DNA of 18,152 nucleotides from Oscillospiraceae bacterium (GTDB lineage: Bacteria; Bacillota; Clostridia; Oscillospirales; Ruminococcaceae). The notes beneath the pieces were generated by a model. That model worked only from the letters and a program-made list of their open reading frames with translations, searched no databases and was not told where the DNA came from. Of the stretch, positions 14,811 to 18,152 are shown piece by piece. The translations under genes and the position numbers were made by a program. Every line of letters begins with the position of its first letter. Position 1 is the stretch's first letter. The stretch is taken from contig JAHHUC010000046.1 in the NCBI GenBank assembly GCA_020024215.1, forward strand, positions 1 to 18,152. Reading direction: 5' to 3'.

Positions 14811-14981
14811 ATGGCATTTAAAATTAGCGATGAGTGCATCGGATGCGGTTCCTGTGCAGGTCAGTGCCCTGTCGGCGCCATTTCCGACGCAGGAAGCAAG
14901 TATGAGATTGATGCTGATACCTGCGTAAGCTGCGGAGCATGTGCTGCACAATGTCCTGTCGGCGCTATTTCTGAGGAATAG
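14811..14981 (+). CDS. Clostridial-type 2[4Fe-4S] ferredoxin
   Basis: This is a small soluble electron carrier of 56 residues, the usual size for clostridial ferredoxins. Two CxxCxxCxxxCP motifs are present: C9, C12, C15, C19 and C38, C41, C44, C48, in two near-identical halves that each end in CPVGAIS. The ATG at 14811 is chosen because AAGGAGGTG lies just upstream; an in-frame GTG at 14799 overlaps that site. It sits between ricT and trmN6, where B. subtilis has no ferredoxin, and is followed by a strong terminator. It may be transcribed with ricT or from its own promoter in the AT-rich 84-bp gap, where I see only short TATCA/TGATA inverted repeats and no clear -35/-10 pair. Confidence 0.95.
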   Translation: MAFKISDECIGCGSCAGQCPVGAISDAGSKYEIDADTCVSCGACAAQCPVGAISEE

Positions 14982-14993
14982 TAGTTTTACATT

Positions 14994-15028
14994 AGCAGAT
15001 GGAGGGTGCAGCCTTCCGTCTGCTTTTC
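14994..15028 (+). terminator. Intrinsic terminator after the ferredoxin gene
   Basis: AGCAGA-T-GGAGGG (14994-15006) pairs with CCTTCC-G-TCTGCT (15012-15024), including two G-T wobbles, around a 5-nt loop, followed by TTTTC. It lies before the trmN6 ribosome binding site, so trmN6 must be reached by partial read-through or from a promoter not obvious here. Confidence 0.85.
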
Positions 15029-15044
15029 TCTAAGGGGAAAAGAT

Positions 15045-15758
15045 ATGAATTATGAATATGAAATGATGCCGCTTTTTAAAGACCATAAAATTGCATTGAG
15101 CAAAAAGCACCGATTTACAACCGATGCAGTGCTGCTTTACGATTTTTCAAAAACGGCAAATATCAAAAGGCTCTGCGACCTTTGCTCCGGCACAGGTGTG
15201 ATAGCCTTTCTGCACAACCTTAAAAATCCTCACCCCCCGGCATACACTCTGGCGATTGAGATAGATGAGGAGGCATGCTTTCTCATTGAAAAAACCATAG
15301 AGCAGAACTGTCTTTCAAATATGAAGGTTTCAAACTGCGATTTAAGAGAGGCTGCAAGGCCCTCAGATGAGCAGCTTTTTGATGCAATAACCTGCAATCC
15401 GCCCTATTTTAAGGAAAACACAGGCGATATGGGAAAGAGGTTTGCCGCCAGACAGGAAAGCTTTTGCAGCATGGCGGATGTGGCAAGGGCTTCGCAAAGA
15501 TTTTTGAAATACGGCGGAAGGCTGTTCTTGTGCCATCGCCCCGAAAGGCTCTGTGATATTTTTTTAGAGCTGCGAAAGGCCTCCATAGAGCCTAAGAAAA
15601 TCAGATTTGCAAGATATTCAAAGGGAAAAGAGCCGTTTCTGGTGCTGGTGGAGGGCAAAAAGGGAGCAAAGCCGGGAATTAAGCTGATGGAGGATTTGAT
15701 AATTTGGGAAAACGGACAGCATACAGAGGAATATAAAAAGCTGTCTGCCATGAATTAG
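15045..15758 (+). CDS. trmN6: tRNA1(Val) (adenine-37-N6)-methyltransferase family protein (YabB-like)
   Basis: This SAM-dependent methyltransferase is predicted to modify an adenine in tRNA. Numbered from ATG 15045 (237 residues), the SAM-binding motif CDLCSGTGV is at 44-52, the acidic ribose-binding strand AIEIDEEA follows at 70-77, and the N6-adenine catalytic motif NPPY is at 118-121. The N-terminal KKHRFTTDAVLLYDF is typical of YabB/TrmN6 proteins. An upstream in-frame start at 15006 would lie inside the terminator hairpin, whereas AAGGGG at 15032-15037 serves 15045. The rsmI gene follows after 10 bases, the same neighbour as in B. subtilis. The exact tRNA target is inferred from the family. 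Confidence 0.9.
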   Translation: MNYEYEMMPLFKDHKIALSKKHRFTTDAVLLYDFSKTANIKRLCDLCSGTGVIAFLHNLKNPHPPAYTLAIEIDEEACFLIEKTIEQNCLSNMKVSNCDLREAARPSDEQLFDAITCNPPYFKENTGDMGKRFAARQESFCSMADVARASQRFLKYGGRLFLCHRPERLCDIFLELRKASIEPKKIRFARYSKGKEPFLVLVEGKKGAKPGIKLMEDLIIWENGQHTEEYKKLSAMN

Positions 15759-15768
15759 GGAGAATACA

Positions 15769-16593
15769 ATGGGAATTTTATATCTGGTGGGCACACCAAT
15801 AGGAAATTTGGGGGATTTTTCTCCCAGAGCTGTTGAAATTTTAAACGAGGTGGATTTCATAGCCGCAGAGGATACGAGAGTAACCTTGAAGCTTCTGAAC
15901 CACTTTGACATAAAAAAGCCCATGATAAGCTATTTTGAGCATAACATAAGGGAAAAGGGGGAGAAGATAGCCCAAAGGCTGCAAGGCGGAGAAAGCTGCG
16001 CCATAGTGACAGATGCAGGCATGCCGGCTATAAGCGACCCGGGGCAGGATTTGGTCAGGCTTTGCCGTGAAAGAGGAATACAGGTCCGCTCTGTGCCCGG
16101 GCCCACAGCAGCCATGACAGCGCTTGCCTTAAGCGGACTTCCCACAGGCAGGTTTACATTTGAGGGCTTTTTGTCCGTAAATAAAAAGGCTCGCCATGAG
16201 CATCTGCTCTCGCTTGTAAACGAGGAGAGGACGATGGTTTTTTATGAAGCTCCCCACAAATTAAAAAGAACGCTGGACGACTTTAAAAAAACCTTCGGGG
16301 CAAATCGTGAAATAGCTCTTTGCCGAGAGATGACAAAAATTTATGAAGAGGTGCTTATATCAAGCATTGATGAAGCCATAGCCCATTTTGAAAAAACACC
16401 TCCTAAGGGAGAATTTGTTTTGATAGTGAGCGGAAAAGAAAAGGAAAATGCGGCAGAATATGAGCTGGAGGATGCCGTAAAAATTGCAAGGTCACTTGTG
16501 GAAAAGGGACTTTCACCTGCACAGGCGTCAAAGGAGGCGTCAAAAATAACCTCATTTAAAAAGAGTGACATTTACAGGCAGCTTGTGGTATAA
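15769..16593 (+). CDS. rsmI: 16S rRNA (cytidine-1402-2'-O)-methyltransferase
   Basis: RsmI methylates the 2'-OH of C1402 in the decoding centre of 16S rRNA, using SAM. The 274-residue product shows the tetrapyrrole-methylase fold signatures LVGTPIGNLGDFS (GTPIGNL at 8-14), AAEDTR (32-37), VTDAGMPAISDPG (80-92) and SVPGPTAAMTAL (108-119). The C-terminal helical part is present, so it is full length. A GGAGAA ribosome binding site lies just before ATG 15769. It is co-transcribed with trmN6. The promoter of degV is embedded in its last 30 bases. Confidence 0.96.
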   Translation: MGILYLVGTPIGNLGDFSPRAVEILNEVDFIAAEDTRVTLKLLNHFDIKKPMISYFEHNIREKGEKIAQRLQGGESCAIVTDAGMPAISDPGQDLVRLCRERGIQVRSVPGPTAAMTALALSGLPTGRFTFEGFLSVNKKARHEHLLSLVNEERTMVFYEAPHKLKRTLDDFKKTFGANREIALCREMTKIYEEVLISSIDEAIAHFEKTPPKGEFVLIVSGKEKENAAEYELEDAVKIARSLVEKGLSPAQASKEASKITSFKKSDIYRQLVV

Positions 16594-16594
16594 T
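16565..16594 (+). promoter_or_regulatory. degV promoter overlapping the end of rsmI
   Basis: GTGACA at 16565-16570 and TATAAT at 16589-16594 are separated by 18 bases, and TGG directly before TATAAT gives an extended -10. The rsmI stop codon lies inside the -10 element. The leader of about 75 nt contains a hairpin, GCTGCC (16608-16613) with GGCAGC (16621-16626). Confidence 0.6.
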
Positions 16595-16675
16595 GTTTCA
16601 AAATGCTGCTGCCCTCATGCGGCAGCTTGTATTTATGCAGACGGCAAGCAAAAAGTTTTTTATCGGAGGAAGGAT

Positions 16676-17521
16676 ATGTATAAGTGGAAACTGGTGGCTG
16701 ACAGCTCCTGCTGTCTTACAAGGGAGGAGAATGGAGGTGAGTTTTCAACTCCTTTTGAAACAGCTCCCCTCACCATAAAGGTTGACAAAACCGAATATGT
16801 GGACAAATACGGCTTGAACGTGGATGAAATGATCGATCATATGAAGGCTTATAATAAGCCCTGCTCCACATCCTGCCCGTCTGTGTCCGAATATGTAAAA
16901 TGCTTTGAGGATGCAGAAAATATACTCTGCATAACCATATCCTCCAATCTTTCAGGCAGCTATAACAGCGCCTTGCAGGCAAGGAATATGGTTTTGGAGG
17001 AGCATCCTGAAAGAAATATCTATATATTGGATTCCAAAAGCACGGCAGGCGACATGATACTTATGCTTCGATATGCCGATGAGCTTATTTCAAAGGGAAC
17101 AGACTTCAAGGAGCTGTGCGCTAAGATGGAGGAGCAGGTTAAGGATACCAGAATACTTTTTTCGCTCGCCTGCTTTGACAATCTGATAAATGCCGGAAGA
17201 ATGGGAAAAATCACCGGAATGATAGCCTCTGCTTTAAAGATAAGGCCTATTGCCACCAATTCCCCAAAGGGCACTATTGAGGTAATTGAAAAGCCCAGAG
17301 GAGAAAAAAAGGCAATCGAAAAAATGGTTGAGCTTATGGGCAGATATAAGGATATGGAAAACCGCTCAGTGATAATTATAAATTGCAGGAATGAGGATGG
17401 CTCGCTCACGCTCAAGAAGGCTATCGAAAAGGCATACAGGGTTAAAAGCGTGGAGATAATCAAAGGAACAGGTCTTGTTGCCTATTATTCCGATGTGGGA
17501 AGCTTGCTGCTGTCCTTTTAA
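16676..17521 (+). CDS. DegV-family fatty-acid-binding protein
   Basis: DegV/FakB proteins hold a fatty acid and, when partnered with FakA kinase, present its carboxylate for phosphorylation to acyl-phosphate, feeding exogenous fatty acids into phospholipids. The 281-residue product has the family landmarks VADSSCCL near the N-terminus, TSCPS (the threonine and serine that contact the carboxylate), CITISSNLSGSYNSA, and DSKSTAGDMILM. The ATG at 16676 has GGAGGAAGG close upstream; a longer in-frame reading from 16565 overlaps rsmI and has no such site. No fakA is visible in the window, so its specific lipid and partner are unknown. It has its own promoter and precedes a tRNA gene. Confidence 0.93.
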   Translation: MYKWKLVADSSCCLTREENGGEFSTPFETAPLTIKVDKTEYVDKYGLNVDEMIDHMKAYNKPCSTSCPSVSEYVKCFEDAENILCITISSNLSGSYNSALQARNMVLEEHPERNIYILDSKSTAGDMILMLRYADELISKGTDFKELCAKMEEQVKDTRILFSLACFDNLINAGRMGKITGMIASALKIRPIATNSPKGTIEVIEKPRGEKKAIEKMVELMGRYKDMENRSVIIINCRNEDGSLTLKKAIEKAYRVKSVEIIKGTGLVAYYSDVGSLLLSF

Positions 17522-17538
17522 AAAAATTGAAAAAAGTG

Positions 17539-17567
17539 TTGACAAAACAGAGCTGTGCTGTTATAAT
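17539..17567 (+). promoter_or_regulatory. Consensus promoter of the tRNA-Gln gene
   Basis: TTGACA at 17539-17544 and TATAAT at 17562-17567 match the sigma-A consensus perfectly with 17-base spacing, 34 bases before the tRNA 5' end. Confidence 0.9.
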
Positions 17568-17600
17568 ATGCAGTGTCGGGTTGATAGATTGATAAAATAT

Positions 17601-17674
17601 TGCCGAATTGTGTAAAGGTAGCACGACAGACTCTGACTCTGTTTGTCTGGGTTCGAATCCTAGTTCGGCAACCA
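17601..17674 (+). tRNA. tRNA-Gln, anticodon CUG
   Basis: All four arms can be drawn. The acceptor stem is TGCCGAA with TTCGGCA, and the D arm is GTGT/GCAC with an AAAGGTA loop. The anticodon stem ACAGA/TCTGT encloses the loop CTCTGAC, which gives anticodon CTG and reads CAG codons. The T arm has the loop TTCGAAT. The discriminator A and CCA are encoded (17671-17674). It is a single-gene transcript with its own promoter and terminator. Confidence 0.95.
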
Positions 17675-17677
17675 TTT

Positions 17678-17704
17678 AAGGACTTCTTTTAGAAGTCCTT
17701 TTTT
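17678..17704 (+). terminator. Terminator of the tRNA-Gln gene
   Basis: AAGGACTTCT at 17678-17687 pairs perfectly with AGAAGTCCTT at 17691-17700 across a 3-nt loop, followed by a T-run. Confidence 0.92.
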
Positions 17705-17898
17705 CATATCCGCTTTCTTCCGCTTTCTTAAAAGAAAGCTTGCAAAGAATTTAATTTCGCACAGGTAAAAAAGCTATTAGCAGAACTTAAATTCCTGCGT
17801 ATGTTAGAAATTGACATTTTGTGATGATAAATCAGATTTAATCTAAGCCAATATCTTCACAAGCTTTAATTCCTGCACATCTTAAAAACTAAAAATTT
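17705..17898. other. Gene-free AT-rich stretch with imperfect repeats
   Basis: No gene of convincing length is visible. Tandem CGCTTTCTT units (17711-17729) run into a hairpin, GCTTTCT (17722-17728) with AGAAAGC (17733-17739). A 25-base imperfect direct repeat occurs at 17786-17810 and 17864-17888 (20 of 25 positions match), 78 bases apart and centred on AATTCCTGC. It may be a remnant of a lost gene. Confidence 0.5.
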
Positions 17899-17936
17899 AA
17901 CAGCCCCAATTCTTAAACGGATTGGGGCTGTTTTTC
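17899..17936. terminator. Strong hairpin, probable + strand terminator
   Basis: AACAGCCCCAAT (17899-17910) pairs perfectly with ATTGGGGCTGTT (17921-17932) around a 10-nt loop. On the + strand the stem runs into TTTTT (17931-17935); on the - strand the tail is only A/T-rich. No + strand gene ending here is visible. Confidence 0.65.
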
Positions 17937-17999
17937 TCTGACTTTAAGAAAAATTTCCAAACTTTCAACCACTTCTTCTGCCTTTGGTTGAAAACCATA

Positions 18000-18030
18000 C
18001 AAAAAAAGAGAGCCGAAGCCCTCTTTTTTA
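18000..18030 (-). terminator. Flagellin gene terminator with UUCG loop
   Basis: On the - strand AAAAAAGAGGGC and GCTCTCTTTTTT (18002-18029) pair around a TTCG tetraloop and end in T residues. The one imperfect pair is a G-T wobble on this strand but an A-C mismatch on the other, so the signal belongs to the - strand flagellin transcript. Confidence 0.85.
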
Positions 18031-18059
18031 TTTTGTAATTTTTGAAATTTTTCAAGAAA

Positions 18060-18152
18060 TTACTGGAGTAACTGGAGAACAGACTGAGGCTGCTGATTAG
18101 CCTGTGCAAGCATAGCCTGTGCTGCCTGTGTAAGCACATTCATTCTTGTGTA
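18060..18152 (-). CDS. Flagellin, C-terminal end only
   Basis: The frame reads in from the right edge on the - strand and ends at TAA (complement of 18060-18062), giving 30 residues: YTRMNVLTQAAQAMLAQANQ and then QPQSVLQLLQ. This is the conserved C-terminal D0 helix of bacterial flagellin, which packs inside the flagellar filament and is also needed for export and polymerisation. The rest of the gene lies outside the window. A terminator with a UUCG loop follows about 30 bases downstream. A longer - strand frame over 17897-18139 is out of phase with this and is not a gene. Confidence 0.9.
   Translation of the reverse strand, partial: YTRMNVLTQAAQAMLAQANQQPQSVLQLLQ

Noticed and set aside
17020..17463. 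- strand frame of 147 codons inside degV
   Set aside because: It is a shadow of degV with Ser/Ile-rich composition and no initiation signals.
17897..18139. 80-codon - strand reading frame at the right edge
   Set aside because: It overlaps the flagellin C-terminus in another frame and two terminator hairpins; its composition is low-complexity and basic.

Overview
This window looks like chromosomal housekeeping DNA from a spore-forming, flagellated member of the Clostridia. The evidence is a SpoIIE sporulation phosphatase, the C-terminal end of a flagellin, a clostridial 2[4Fe-4S] ferredoxin, frequent AGA/AGG and ATA codons, strong AGGAGG-type ribosome binding sites, and the darA-holB-ricT-trmN6-rsmI order typical of Firmicutes. 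I see no phage, transposase, CRISPR array or integrated element.

Layout. (1) 1-3186, + strand: the 3' part of a U32-family peptidase gene; then a sigma-A-type promoter and a cell-envelope pair (a membrane-anchored DUF348/G5/3D protein and a cyclophilin lipoprotein) closed by a strong terminator. (2) 3187-4256: two small orphan genes, a DUF7660-like acidic protein and a four-helix membrane protein, followed by a nested bidirectional hairpin. (3) 4257-6536, - strand: spoIIE, preceded by a promoter with the unusual 21-bp -35/-10 spacing known for Spo0A-activated promoters and by a TGTCAAA inverted repeat resembling paired Spo0A boxes. (4) 6643-12457, + strand: a good promoter, a roughly 200-nt leader with extensive predicted secondary structure and no T-box signature, then gltX, a PLP aminotransferase, trpS, a short QueG-like Fe-S protein and a FemAB/FemX-type peptidoglycan aminoacyltransferase, all closely spaced. 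(5) 12534-16593, + strand: darA (cyclic-di-AMP receptor), holB (DNA polymerase III delta'), ricT, a ferredoxin, trmN6 and rsmI. A clear terminator separates the ferredoxin from trmN6. (6) 16565-17704: degV with its own promoter inside the rsmI tail, then a tRNA-Gln(CUG) with a consensus promoter and terminator. (7) 17705-18152: a gene-free stretch with imperfect repeats and hairpins, then the 3' end of a flagellin gene on the - strand.

How the genes fit together. Region 4 joins protein-synthesis genes (GluRS, TrpRS, a queuosine-type tRNA-modification homologue) to a peptidoglycan bridge enzyme that would consume aminoacyl-tRNA. Region 5 couples cyclic-di-AMP sensing, replication clamp loading, Fe-S-dependent RNA processing/sporulation control (RicT), tRNA and 16S rRNA methylation. 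The most notable non-coding signals are the structured gltX leader and the spoIIE/gltX divergent control region. No gene set here clearly forms a new biological system; the leader is the best candidate for something undescribed.
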